Shown here one piece after another: positions 1 to 11,490 of a stretch of DNA of 64,000 nucleotides (positions are counted from its first letter, which is position 1; each line of letters begins with the position of its first letter). Origin of the DNA: Macquaria australasica. Lineage: Eukaryota > Chordata > Actinopteri > Centrarchiformes > Percichthyidae. The notes under the pieces were generated by a model. The model did no database searches. It was given only the letters and a program-made list of their open reading frames with translations, and was not told the DNA's origin. The position numbers were made by a program, and so were the translations under genes. The stretch covers positions 186,001-250,000 of the forward strand of contig SEMN01000265.1 of the NCBI GenBank assembly GCA_005408345.1, in the 5' to 3' direction.

Positions 1-1136
1 AAATAACTTAAATTACAAAAACGTTAACAGTATGTCTAATTATCCCTCTAAATAAAATGTTCAATGTACAGTTTTAAGGTACAGATACAGTGTGTTTTAG
101 CCCATCTGTGCTTGTGTGAAGCAGGTTATTTTTGACTTACTTGGTTCTAATGTAAACTAAAAAAAAAAGTGATTTTTTTCAAGCAATGTATGAGTCTGTT
201 ACTTACAATAATGAAGCATATGGATTATCCCCATGTGGGCCCTGAGGTACAGATGCCCTATGCCACCTGCAGTCCATGCAGTTATACAATTGTTAACAAC
301 CAGAAAATAGCCATAACATTTTTTATTATATCATTGCACTTTTCCTTTTGGTAATATTAGTAGTTTGGACTTCATTAAAGCTAATTGCTCAATTAGATTG
401 TTGCTCTACCATTAGCAGGTAAAATCTAGCTACAAAGCCTAACATGTGATGGCCTGGAATAATCCTTTTTGTTTCTTAACATCATATGATGGATCTATGA
501 GTAAAATATTTATTAACCCCCTTACAAATACTCGCGACCAGTCTTATGAGGCATTTAGTTATCCTGTCTGATGTTGAATAAATATTACTAGAGACAGGAA
601 ATAACTCCATAGATGGCCTTAAGCAAGACTTATTCGAGACAGATTATATTGCAGTGCAGATAGTGATTGTGTGTGACTGGCATTCCACTGCACTATTAGT
701 AAGAGGACTAGAAAGGGAATGACAAGATTTTTCTTTGTAAACCTCCTCCTCATTTTGAGGTCATGACATTTCCAAGGAAAGGAGGAGAAGAATAAGTTGA
801 GTTATTGGGTAGTTGTAGGTCCTTCCCTTGGTATGTGAGCTGTCCTGACTTTCACCAGGCAGCGCTTGGGCAACCGGTCCCATTGGCCATAGTGCATGTG
901 GTAGCCAGTGATCTACAATTATGAACGTGTCTAATGTTTAAGGTAGCAGCTTTAGTTTTTTTTTTTTTTCACTTCTGCCAAGCTTGGATACTTATTAGTG
1001 TCTGATAAACTGCTGCATCTCAGTAGTCATCTCAGTGGTGTCTGCTTTTCTTTAGTCAATAGCTTTTAATCTCTGTACATTACCTGAGGCAAAAAGGCCC
1101 CATCAGAAGACCGGTAGGGGTAGGGTCTGGGCAAGT
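1..1136. other. Left-edge non-coding stretch
   Basis: I see no convincing exon here. The sequence is AT-rich with several AATAAA-like words in both orientations. If the possible minus-strand exon at 1137-1439 is real, its 3' UTR would run leftward through this stretch, and the TTTATT at about 508 (AATAAA on the minus strand) could be its polyadenylation signal. Confidence 0.4.
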
Positions 1137-1439
1137 CTAATGTCTCATAAAGTTTAACCAAGGGCTTCTGAATTTGGGATTTCTTCTTCCTTCTATTTCT
1201 GTCAGTACTGTCTTTAATTCCTCCTCATCAGTGCTGGTGTGAGCCCCAAGGTCAATTTGCACTGAAGCCTCGAAAGAGTGGTTATGCTTGCTCTGACGGT
1301 CTTGGAAATGTGGGGCACCTGGTAGACTGAAAGCGTGTGGTTTGCTGACTGGTGAGTTTAGCCTTTGGGTCCAGCTGGAGAGCATTAAAACCTTTCCTGG
1401 AGCTCTTTTTTTCACCGCCTTTGAAATTAGTTCCTCAGT
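1137..1439 (-). CDS. Possible terminal coding exon of an unrecognised gene
   Basis: The minus strand carries about 100 codons without a stop, ending at a TAG (1137-1139). No ATG opens this frame upstream of the candidate splice site. A pyrimidine/TA-rich stretch ending in GCACGCAG gives a plausible 3' splice site at 1439/1440, so the frame could be a last exon. The composition looks protein-like, with a KAVKKRAPGK basic start, an acidic STDEEELKTVLTEIEG helix-like stretch and a basic end (GRRNPKFRSPWLNFMRH). I do not recognise the family. Upstream exons would have to lie to the right, between here and mapk10, and I could not identify any. It could also be a chance open frame. Confidence 0.3.
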   Translation of the reverse strand, partial: TEELISKAVKKRAPGKVLMLSSWTQRLNSPVSKPHAFSLPGAPHFQDRQSKHNHSFEASVQIDLGAHTSTDEEELKTVLTEIEGRRNPKFRSPWLNFMRH

Positions 1440-2058
1440 CTGCGTGCAGTTAAAATAAAAGCTTGCCACGTCTGACAATAAAATGTCAGAGAGACATCAG
1501 AAATGAATGTACGCTTATGAGTAGGCTAATGTTTGTAGATCTGGTGGTCATACATGTAAATCCCCAAGGTTTTCTCAGGGCTTAAGCATCCAACTCAGTC
1601 TAACCTATGCGTATAAAAAGCTGATTTGGATCGATGGTGTCTTGTTCAAACAGGGTTCTGCACTTCAGACATCCTCCCACTCTGATGATGAGTGCTGCTG
1701 AATTTAACTCGGAGGCATGTTAGGTAAGATGACTTTATTGGCGACTGTTTTTCAAGTTTTTCAAGTGACTTATCTCACTGGAGAATTAGTCTACAGTGGA
1801 TTGGAACAAGGCAGCAACCTCTGGCTCCGAACACCTTTTCTGCTTAGTCAGGGGTTGTGTCTGGGTACATTATTGCAGATTTGAGCCAACCAATGGCCTT
1901 GATGTCTGGTTTTGTCAGAAGTTTTATTCATCCTATAATGAAACTGAGGTCAGGACATATCTCACTGTGAGCAGCCAGACAACTGTATAGTCTGACTTTA
2001 GAAAATTATAACTCCACCTTCTTTAGAGTTCTCTTCAGGCTAATATCTGCAATGTTTT
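1440..2058. other. Non-coding spacer
   Basis: No exon or repeat was recognised here. A donor-like GTAAGA follows a TTAG at about 1723, but nothing around it supports an exon. Confidence 0.35.
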
Positions 2059-2082
2059 AAGATAAGATAAGATAAGATAAGC
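2059..2082. repeat. GATAA-type 3' tail of the LINE
   Basis: Four tandem copies of AGATA/GATAA abut the conserved 3' end of the LINE. Tails of this kind are typical of L2-clade elements. The same tail recurs at 8026-8045. Confidence 0.85.
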
Positions 2083-3910
2083 CTTTATTGTCCCACAGCG
2101 GGGAAATTTTTAGCGTTGCAGCAGCCAGCAAAAGTGTCATATATAGAAATACAATAAAAATAAATAGAAAAATAGTCCTGTACACAGTATAGACAGAAAT
2201 AAATAATAGAGCGACTGAGTGCAGTTGTAAGTATGAACAAATAGATAAGATAAAAAATATTGCACATATATAATATACATGTATATGCAAAATATTTCAC
2301 AGCAACATATGAAGTAGATAACATCATGAATACAATATATGTATGAAGATAATGCACAGCAGCAGATGAAGTATAGTAGCGAATAGTCTGCACACTGACA
2401 GTCAAGTGTAGATTACCGGGAGTTGTACTGATTATAGAGTCTAACAGCAGCAGGCAGGAAGGACCTACGGTACCTCTCCTTCAGACACCGCGGGTGGAGC
2501 AGCCGGTCGCTGAAGGAGCTGCCCAGTTCTGAAAGAGTGACATGTAGGGGGTGGGAAGTGTTCTCCAGTAGTGATGATAGCTTGGCCACCATTCTCCTGC
2601 CTCCCACCACCTCCACTGGGTCCAGAGGGCATCCAAGGACAGAGCTGGCCTTCTTTATCAGTCTGTCCAGTCTCTTTCTATCCCTGGAAGAGATGCCACT
2701 GGCCCAACAGGTCACCCCATAAAGACGGCTGATGCCACCACAGAGTCATAGAAAGTCCTCAGGAGCGCACCCTGCACTCCAAAAGACCTTAGTCTCCTGA
2801 GCAAAAAGAGACGGCTCTGGCCCTTCTTAAACAGAGCGTCCGTATTGTCTGACCAGTCCAGTTTGCTGTTCAAGTGAACACCCAGATACTTGTACGATCT
2901 CACAATCTCAATGTCCGTTCTCTGGATGTTCACTGGTGTAGGTGGAGGGAGTTTGCGCCTGCCGAAGTCCACCACCAGCTCTTTGGTTTTACTCGCGTTG
3001 ATCTGGAGGCGGTTCTGCTGACACCAACCCACAAAGCCCTGGGTCGTTCTCTGTACTCCCCATCATCCCCGTTGGTGATGAGGCCGACGATGGCAGAGTC
3101 ATCAGAGAACTTCTGCAGGTGACAGTTCGAAGTGTTATGGGTGAAGTCCGCTGTGTAGAAGGTGAACAGGAAAGGCGCCAGAACGGTTCCCTGTGGAGCC
3201 CCTGTGCTGCAGAGAAGTGTGTCAGACACACAGTCCTGTAACCTCACATACTGTGGTCGGTTTGTGAGGTAGTCCAGGATCCATGCTGCCAGGTGATGGT
3301 CCACCCCAGCGTGCTCCAACTTGTCCCCCAGAATCCTGGGCTGGATGGTGTTAAAAGCACTGGAGAAATCAAAAAACATGATCCTCACAGTGTTTCCAGC
3401 CTTTTCTAGGTGAGAGAGGGATGTTTGAAGTAGGTAAATGACAGCGTCATCCACCCCAATGCCAGGTTGGTAGGCAAACTGCAGAGGGTCCATACATGGG
3501 CTCACCAGCGGACGCAGGTGAACAAGGACCAGTCTCTCCAGGGTCTTCATCAGGTGAGAGGTCAATGCCACTGGCCTATAGCCATTGAGGTCCTTGGGGT
3601 GTGGGGTCTTCGGCACAGGAACCAGACACGATGTTTTCCACAGTTTTGGCACCCTCCCCAGCTTCAGACTCAGGTTCAACAATCCCACACAGCTGGTCCG
3701 CACAGGACTTCAGAAGTCTGGAGCTGATGCTGTCTGGGCCCGCCGCCTTCCCCACCCTTATCTTCCTCAGTTCGTTTCTCACCTGGGATGTTGTGAGGAA
3801 CAGTCCAGTTGAGCTTGTATCCACCTCATGGAGTGTGGTGAAACACTTAAAAGCTCCTTTGCTGGTGGCTCTGCTCCTCATACACTGATACTGAGAAATG
3901 GTATTCAAGT
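2059..3910 (-). mobile_element. 5'-truncated, decayed L2-like non-LTR retrotransposon (LINE)
   Basis: Reading the minus strand, the element begins inside a reverse-transcriptase fingers region (VRNELRKIRVGKAAGPDS near 3780). It continues through RT palm motifs: GYRPVALTSHLMKTLERLV, the FDFSSAFNTIQP block that carries the first catalytic aspartate, GAPQGTVLAPFLF, and an FSDD box in place of the more usual YADD. It then passes through a thumb region (SYKYLGVHLNSKLDW) and a C-terminal block ending in RRSFLPAAVRLYNQYNSR with a stop at 2413. An AT-rich 3' UTR follows and ends in GGGACAATAAAGGC plus four GATAA/TTATC repeats at about 2059-2082. The coding region is spread over several frames (2413-2715, 2712-3032, 2930-3703, 3576-3908), so it has frameshifts and is inactive. 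There is no endonuclease domain, as expected for 5' truncation. The family call (L2/CR1 clade) rests on RT motifs and the 3' tail. Confidence 0.9.
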
Positions 3911-5200
3911 TTGTCAGGTTGCTGCTGTCCTGCTAATGCTTCCTATCACATAAATAAATAACATCTTAATTTTATCAGTGTTGTAGTGGTATATGTAAAA
4001 GAGAGTTTTGAATAAATGCAAAAAAAAAAAATAATAATAATAAAACTCTGTTAAACCAAATCTAGACTAACTACCTGCTCAACGCCGCAGACAAAGAAAT
4101 TAGCAACTAACTGGTGAAGAAAGACAAACATTTGGCGAGGTAAATGCCAAGATATTTTTTCCCAGAAGTCAGTAGAGACCAAAACAAAGCTAAAAGAGAT
4201 TATATATTTGACTTAGATTCATCAGGTTCCCCTCCTTCAAGTGGTCAAAAAATATATGTATAAATTTGAAAATTATATTTTGCATTTAGTATAGGCTACC
4301 AGGTGGACGCCAGCCTTGTTGTTGAACTGTACAGATGTGACCCGAGGCTTTAAGGGCCTTTGGCATGTGCGTGCTGCTGTTAATCCAGACACATTTACAG
4401 ATAGGATGACTGATGCCAAAACAATTTGATTACTTATCTTCTGAATTTGTTTGCAAAAATATAAATGAGTGAGGAGGAATCATAGCAATATGTCAGGTGG
4501 TAATGACAAATATAATATAAAAATAAATAAATACAATAAAACAGAAGGTTCAGAAAGACTAACATTGACAATATAGATAATGCTTTTGTTTTAAATTGCA
4601 GACATCATAAAAACCAAATAGCACATACCTAAATTGCAATGAAACATTTGGTTATTGTAAATGTTATAACAAACATATCTTTATTTATTTTTAATAAATA
4701 AACAGTATAGAGATAACTCCAAATCATGTAGAACTGTGTGTCTTTTCAAAGTAAATAGCTTACAACAAAAAAGAAATCAAAGAAATGATATCCAAAAGCT
4801 ATATACATTATTGAAATACCTAAATACATACAAATACATATATAAATACAAATATTTATATGTGTGTGTGTGTGTACAGACGTAATTGTAGTAGTTGTGT
4901 TCCTTTGTACATGTTGCTTGTTGCTGTATTCATTGAGTTTACTTGGTAATAAATGAAATGTGCCATATAAAAAATTTGCCTTGCCTTTTTTCACCAGTAA
5001 ATCCACATGAACACCAATCATCAATGTATTTTCTTTTTTTAAGTAGCCTATCTATTTATTTTTTGCTGACAAACATCGACACTGTTGGCTAAATTAGATG
5101 GTCGATGAGAGCTCTGAGATGTGGGCAGCTTAGGGACACAAACCTGACCAATAACACCCGGCTCCACATTCTCATTGAGCCTCACGATCGCACTGACGGG
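3911..5200. other. AT-rich non-coding stretch
   Basis: No gene was seen. The sequence has low-complexity A runs, (ATA)n at about 4031-4044 and a short (TG)n at about 4861-4875. Composition changes sharply to GC-richer DNA at about 5200, where the putative promoter starts. Confidence 0.5.
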
Positions 5201-5314
5201 ACGGTAGGATCCAGGATGGGCTCATCAGAGAGATGCTCCCACACGCCCCTCCCGTGCAGAGACAACAGCCTCCATGTGATCTCTTCCTCTCTCGCCATCC
5301 CTCTGCCCGGGCTT

Positions 5315-5322
5315 TGACGTCA
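5315..5322 (+). promoter_or_regulatory. CRE octamer
   Basis: A perfect palindromic TGACGTCA, the consensus site for CREB/ATF factors. It lies in the GC-rich island about 360 bp before the candidate first-exon donor. ATF2 is also a JNK substrate, so feedback is conceivable but not shown. Confidence 0.55.
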
Positions 5323-5338
5323 GACGTGCTCCTGTTCG

Positions 5339-5352
5339 GTTGCTACGGCAAC
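5339..5352 (+). promoter_or_regulatory. RFX X-box-like palindrome
   Basis: GTTGC-TACG-GCAAC has perfect 5-bp inverted arms around a 4-bp centre and matches the X-box pattern bound by RFX factors. It lies 17 bp downstream of the CRE. Confidence 0.5.
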
Positions 5353-5399
5353 ATATTTCCCTATACCCCCTTCCTCTTCCCTCCCCTCTCTCTCTGCTC

Positions 5400-5684
5400 T
5401 GGTAGGTCCACAATGGTACAGCCAGCATCCTGCAGCACAATGGTTGCAAGGTGGTGAGCGGTGGGGAGAGTGATTCAGCATCAGCAAACCTCGGTTCCGT
5501 CCACCTCTGCCCTTTTTTCTTTCCTCATCGCCTTTTTTTTTCCCCCTTCGTCTTTTTCGCCCATTCGCCATCTTTATGAACGTTTAAGTTAAGCCTTCAG
5601 CTATGGTCACCGCAACGTTTCCCGTCGGGATGTTTTGAAAAGGACTGCCACCGGACTGGGATCGTCATCAGCTGGCACGGAATG
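5400..5684 (+). other. mapk10: Candidate 5' non-coding first exon of mapk10
   Basis: The stretch following the CRE/X-box ends in a good donor, ATG|GTAAGG at 5684/5685, about 11.8 kb upstream of the first coding exon (acceptor at 17491). The 5' boundary is unknown and the start given is approximate. It contains an 11-codon upstream ORF at 5603-5638. Vertebrate JNK3 is known for 5' UTRs split across distant exons, which fits. Transcript data would be needed for proof. Confidence 0.4.
5603..5638 (+). CDS. 11-codon upstream ORF in the candidate 5' UTR
   Basis: An ATG with G at -3 and G at +4 opens an 11-codon frame (MVTATFPVGMF) ending in TGA inside the candidate 5' exon. If the exon is transcribed, this uORF would precede the mapk10 start and could reduce its translation. 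The peptide itself is not recognised. Confidence 0.3.
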   Translation: MVTATFPVGMF

Positions 5685-7497
5685 GTAAGGCCGGGTGGGT
5701 TTGTTTAATGTGGATGCGATGCTTGGACCCCAGCTGCCTGGAGGGTGGAGTGATGAATATTGATTGGAAGGGAAGGTTAATGAAGTCCACTAGCGATGCC
5801 TCGGTGGGAAAGGGACACACACAAAAAAAAAAAATCAACCCCATCTTGATACATTCACTGCCGCGGATGTTGTTTTATAACAACAAGCAGCACTGTGCGG
5901 GGGTTTCATTATGGCGTTAGTCTTTCTCTGACTAAATGTTGTCCATCCGCTCTCCATCTCCATCCATACAAACATCCTGCAATAGGCTAAACAGAGCTTA
6001 ATCATTAGTTTGTGCCTAAATGGACATCGAGAATACCAGCACATAATAGGCTGTTATCCAGGCTACTTCTCTTTGTTATTTATTCTGACTTTAAAATCTG
6101 TACCATTTAATCATGCATTTATTTCTGTGAACCATATCCATATATTCTGACTAGTCTTAGGGCGACTAAACACACTTGATTGTTGTGAAGCGCGTTATGC
6201 ATTTTTGATTAGAAGTGCAAATTGTGATGGGTGAATGATGCTCTTCAAAACACGAGCCTTACATGGGCAACATATACTGTAGGCCTATTGCAGAGTTTGT
6301 CCATCCTCCCCCTCAGAAGTCAGCTGCGCACCTTGTGCATTATGCAGACCATCACTACTTCACCAGGGATATGGGACCATAGTAGTGCCTGAAAAGCAGA
6401 TAGCAGTGTTCTCAGGCAAACAGTCTGAATTAATGGTTTATTCATTAATATAGGTATTTTCTTTCTCAGTGGGGGTTTTCATACTGGAGCCTTAAGTGTT
6501 TGTGGAGGTTTTGTCATTAACACTGAACTTGGAGCAATCATAATGCAGAGGGGATGGGGTGTTTTTCACCCTAATGTGGGCTACATTCTGTGGATTAAAA
6601 GAGATGAAGCTACAGAGGAAGGTAATTTATCTAAATCTGCTTTGTTTTGGGCATTCTTCTGCACATGGATTATCGGAAAGACATTTCATTTGACTGTAAA
6701 CCCGCCTTGCCTATTATGCTGATTGCACAAGTATACAGAGGTGTTAGGAACGCATCACATTGAGCTTTCAGGTATTTGTGAACCCAAACAACTGGTTTTG
6801 TTATGTTTATAGTTCCAGATTTCACTTTCACCCACGTACTTGTTTGGTGCATGCCCACAGTCATGGCCTAATTACTGGTGTTGTGCTGTGCTGCAGAGTC
6901 AGTGAAGGTTTAAAGGTGTCACAACAAACTCTCCAGTTTTTCAGTGTTCAGGACAGAAAAGAGAGAGGTTTTTAGCGCTGTGACCTTGGGTGCTGAATTA
7001 TTCAGGAGCAGGCTTCCATGCTTGTGAAAGTGCTGCAGGGAACACGCTTAACAATTAAACAAAGCTTTTTATGGGTGTTTCTGCAGTGGTTGAAGAGAGG
7101 GACAGTTCTCTTTTAATAGATAAATAGGGTCACCTCACTTCTCTTCTTCCTCTTCATCATCAGCAGCTTGTGGCAAATCATGTGTCTTGAACAGTTCCTA
7201 AATAATTCTGCTGAATTGCTGAAGTAGCTTCAGATTATAAAACAATCTGTTTTACTTTAAGTAGTAGTCACTGCAGGTCTACACAAAATGATATATTGAC
7301 TTTTAGGTAGGCAGCTTGTTTATCCAATGGAAAGTCATCAATAGAAATAGCCAACAGCAGACTAACGTTATCTTGCAGTAGATGATGCTTGCAATTTAAT
7401 TCCATTTTGTTTTGCAGACTTTGGGGCATCAGTATGCTAATCCTTTGTTATGTAACAAAATAAGGCAATGTATTAAGATGAGATAATGGTGGGATTG

Positions 7498-7785
7498 CAG
7501 GCACGATTAATCAGCAAAGTAAGGAACTAATGATTATTTTCATTATCAATTAATCTGCGGATTATTCTCCTGATTAATCGATTATTTGTTTGGTCTTTAA
7601 CATGTCAAGAAAAAAAGGTCATCAGAAAAGCGGCAAATCTTCACAATTAAGAAGCTGACATTATAGGGAATGTTTTTTCTTTAAAAATTATTAACAATTA
7701 ATTGATTATTAGAATAGTTGTCAATTAATGTTGCGATAATGGACTAATCAATTAATCGACTAACCACTTCAGCTCTAAAAGGGAC
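7498..7785. repeat. AT-rich dispersed repeat (family B), MITE/hAT-like
   Basis: The sequence is built around ATTAATCGATTA-type words on both sides (TTAATCTGCGGATTATT, GATTAATCGATTATT, then CTAATCAATTAATCGACT), with a central ACATGTCAAGAAAAAAAGG block. Related fragments appear near 43540-43650 and 60490-60612. I recognise the word pattern as common in fish genomes, but the family name is not certain. Confidence 0.6.
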
Positions 7786-8025
7786 AGAGAAATGTGGATT
7801 TAATTAGAAAACGAAAGGAATTACATGTTACGGAAATTGATCGAAGTAAATGGGTTAACTAGGATTTGAATGAATTCTGATTTTGTGGCACTGCCTTTAA
7901 ACTTTGGAATTAGGAGAATTAGAAATTCATAACAGCATGAACTATCATGGAAATATAAGGCCACCAATGTTTTCAGAGAAGAGGAGCATAACTAAACAAA
8001 CAAACAAAAAAAGACAAATAATTAA

Positions 8026-8080
8026 ATAAGATAAGATAAGATAAGTCTTTATTGTCCCACAGCGGGGAATTTTTTACCAG
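8026..8080 (-). mobile_element. Isolated 3' end of the same L2-like LINE
   Basis: About 20 bp of GATAA repeats followed by the minus-strand LINE terminus (TTCCCCGCTGTGGGACAATA, then AAGACTT). It matches the 3' end of the element at 2059-2110 almost exactly. Only about 50 bp survive, so this is a very short 5'-truncated insertion or a SINE sharing that tail. Confidence 0.75.
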
Positions 8081-9839
8081 TCCAGTTCAGGATTGCTGGT
8101 ATGAAGACTTTTTCGAAAATTATTCTTGAAGACCATCAGTTACTTAAATGTCCTTGTCAGTCTTTTGGTGGTCATTCTGCCATGGTTCTCGTGATTATAT
8201 GGAAGGTCAAAGTCATCATTAGAAGAGGATGGATTACTGTGGAACACCGGCACAGTCTATCATCACCCAATGACCCCGGCTGAGTATTGTTCCCTCCTCT
8301 GTATTACAGTGGTTTTAATAATCCATGCCTCCTGGTAGCTCAAAGATGAATTAAATTCAACATTTGGGTCATGGTACATAACTAAAGAAGGAGAATAAAA
8401 CAGAAGATAGGCAAATAATTTCATAAAGAAATTGGTTGTATGAGAGAAATAAATGTATGTTAGGGTGAGGAGGTAGGTCACCCAGCATCACCTTTGAGAA
8501 ACTAGTTTGTTTCTCTTTATCACTGATGTAGTGTTTGGTCCACATAGTTATGCCAACATTGATATGTTTACCAGGAGAAACAGTGACACAGTATTATATG
8601 TTTTCACGCAATTATTAATTAATTATTTACCCTGCCTGATGTCGATCAAAATGTGCTTCTTAATGCTTTTATGATCATAACCGCTGCCATTAAATTATAC
8701 ATAATTATTATTACTGTATTGAACAATTGCAGTTTTAATACATTGTCTGACCATATTTACATCTGACCTGAAAGCTGCGTGTGCGAAACTCTGTCATTAC
8801 TCGTTCAGTGATACTACAGTCTTATTCTGTTCAACTTTTTTTTTTTTTTTTACCATATTCTTATAAATAAAATGAAATTCTTGCTGCATTTAAAGTTGAT
8901 TCCCCCAGGCTGCAATATTGCTTACCACTACAGACAAACAAATGTGAAATGTGCCTGCAGAGTGAGATGCACAGTTACATAATTGGATTTGATCTGACAA
9001 ATATGCAGCTTTTATTTGCTTTAGCAGATAGCTGAGTGCAAGACTTTAAGCTGTGTTAGATTCAGTCCCAATCTCCCCGCAGCACATCTGTAAAGAGAAT
9101 TAGGAGTCACTAAGGGTCAGACATTGTGGCAACTCAGAGGCCATCAAAGGATTTAAATACAATGCTGAAAACCTGCCTTATGTCATCAAATTTTGTGCCA
9201 AAGGTTGCACTGCTAACGCTAAAGGCACAGCAGCAGATACTGAAGAAATCCATAATCCAATTTGTTATTAGGATACACATATGAATGATTTGGGCATATT
9301 AATTATACCCATATTGTTATTGCATAAGTACAAGGTGTGGTAAAATCTGTTGAGAGAATAGGCATCCTTTCGCAGCAGTGGTCTATTTTTGAAAGCATTA
9401 TCTACTGTAACCATGGCATCAGAATAGCCCTGTGATCATGTCAAATAAAATATGTTTATCATCTTATGTGTTATAGATAAGTATTCAAGATGTTGTTTTA
9501 CAGAAGGCACGGTGGTTTCAACAGACTGCTCCGGTCTTGCCCTCCTCCTCTACCGAATGTGTTTCAGGTTTTGCGAAAAATAAAACCTGTAAATCAGACG
9601 AATGTGCTCATGCACCTGCCAAAGCTGTACATTTTGTTATCATGCAGCTGATCAGAAAATTGCAGTGTAAGCAGTGTTTCAGCTAACATGTCTGTTGTTT
9701 ACTTAAAGTGAAATCAAGGGACGTGAGTGAGACGACAGACGAGAGCAGAGACAGAGAGGATAAGTGTATTTCAGCTCAAAAAGAAACAAATCAATAGATG
9801 TCAGTGAACATTCTGATTCTCACAGTCTGTAGATGAGCT

Positions 9840-10160
9840 CGGGAGTCAGTGCTGTCTTGTTTTCCTGGCCGGGTCTGCAGTTTGAAGTGCTCTCCTTCCC
9901 CTCCCCTGAGCCCAAATGGGAGGCTGTACTGCGTTTGGCTCGGGCTGCACAGTAAAGGCAAGGCAAGGCTGCATACTGCAGGAGAGGCTGAGGCTGCTGA
10001 ACCAAGCACTCACAATGGAGCTCCGAGGGAGGGGGAGGGGAGACGGTTGCAGCGAGGCTGGGAGCCTGGGAGCAGGAATGGTGGGAGCGAGGGAGGGACA
10101 AAAGAGAAGGCAGGAAATGGAGAACGCGGGCTCTCGTCAGTGTTGAGGATGGAGGGGAGA
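9840..10160 (+). other. GA/GC-rich island in intron 1
   Basis: A purine-rich, locally CpG-containing block (repeated GGGAGGGG words, GAACGCGGGCTCTCG) stands out from AT-rich intron. It could be an alternative promoter or enhancer of mapk10. Open frames of 60-166 codons cross it on both strands, but they reflect compositional bias (Ser/Pro/Leu-rich on the minus strand) and no domain is seen. Confidence 0.25.
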
Positions 10161-11392
10161 ATGAAGACATAGATGAATATGGAGAATGTTGTGGTGCGCA
10201 TTCTGTAACATTAAGTAAATGTGTATAAGCCTGAAAGCATGACAGAGGGAAGTAGAGTGAGAAGAGAGGAAGCAAAGATGGATACAACAGGAAACAATAA
10301 CACTGGTGTGTAGTGGACATTGTGTTCTATCAGTAGCCCTCTTGTGCTACAGCAGTCAATCAGCCTATTTAATGCAGACATAAAACATGGTCTGTAACTC
10401 AACTTAAATCCAATGTGGCTATAAGGGTTACAGTGACTGAAACACACAACACTGACATGCCTTCCTGTATATATTATACTGTGGGCTATGCTGAGTCAGA
10501 AACTACGTACTGAAAGCAGAGTGGATGATAGCGGGACTTAATTGCTGCTCAAAGATGCACCACATTATTGTATATTTTAAACACATTGGCTTATTATTAA
10601 GAGTAAGACAAGATATTCCTTTTTTCCCCCTGCAATCCGTGTAAAATGTTCAGATTTTGTACTATGTTTCTATGAAATTCATTTCTAGTCAAACACACCT
10701 TTCAGCCAAGAGACATTTTCAGCACATATTGGCATGACATGTCCCCAGGCTGCACTTCTCCAACAAGTAATGAAATGGACTCTCATGACACACAGGAAAT
10801 ATCTCATATCCTGTTCTTTAATAATAGTGTGTAGGTTTTTAACCTTCCCACTAAATCATATGAATGGATCCATACACCTGCTGAGCCAAAGCTGAAAAAC
10901 ATCTTGTCAGATATGTCAGATATTGTAAATAGATTGGATAATGAACATTATTATTACAGTTTGCTACATGACCAATCCATATAACATGATATCATAGTGT
11001 TTCTGCTGATCACATTCATAGAACTACGACTTTGTTGGCCAGCATAGCTGGCATAGTACAATTTTTATATGGGTGGTTTGCATTTTATTATAGGGTCTGT
11101 TGCTTCTGTTCTTGTCATTTTGTGAATACAGAGATGGTAGACAAGGTTTCGTGTAACAGTTTGTAATATTTGGGAGGAAATGTGGGATCATTCAAGGGAT
11201 GGAGATAGGGTGAATTGTCCTGGTGTACTTTTAACTTCTTATCCCATCTTACAGAGGCGTGTCACCAACAATGCCAGTGAGCCAGCATGCGTAATAGACC
11301 TTTATCACAGCAGACATTTTGCAGGGAAACCACAGATGTAACGAATAACATTCCCTGGTATTGTGCATCCTGACTCAGTGGTATGTCTTGCT

Positions 11393-11490
11393 GGAGCACT
11401 TAGATGGAATGAAGCCATAATTTATATCATTAAATACACCGGCCCCTGTCTCTGGCACACCTAAATGGAATGCAGCCATTGTTAATGTTA
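11393..11490. repeat. Imperfect direct duplication of about 40 bp
   Basis: The block around ATGGAATGAAGCCATAATTT (11393-11432) is repeated with changes around ATGGAATGCAGCCATTGTTA (11452-11490), about 59 bp apart. No function is apparent. Confidence 0.5.

Larger units (their letters stand above)
5200..5640 (+). promoter_or_regulatory. mapk10: Putative mapk10 promoter region
   Basis: This is a GC- and CpG-enriched island in AT-rich surroundings, upstream of a candidate first exon. It holds a perfect CRE octamer TGACGTCA (5315-5322) and, 17 bp later, a near-palindromic RFX X-box-like site GTTGCTACGGCAAC (5339-5352). C-rich boxes (CGCCCCTCCC near 5245) and long pyrimidine runs flank them. CREB and RFX sites fit a neuronally expressed gene such as JNK3, but promoter activity is inference and no TATA box is obvious. 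Confidence 0.5.

Noticed and set aside
1718..1732. Donor-like TTAG|GTAAGATG as the end of a mapk10 5' exon
   Set aside because: There is no promoter-like composition and no acceptor or start support upstream.
2413..3908. LINE open frames as host genes
   Set aside because: RT motifs in successive frames and a LINE-type 3' tail show a broken retrotransposon.
9820..10320. 166-codon minus-strand open frame
   Set aside because: It is Ser/Pro/Leu-rich because it is the complement of a GA-rich island. No domain, splice logic or homologue is recognisable.
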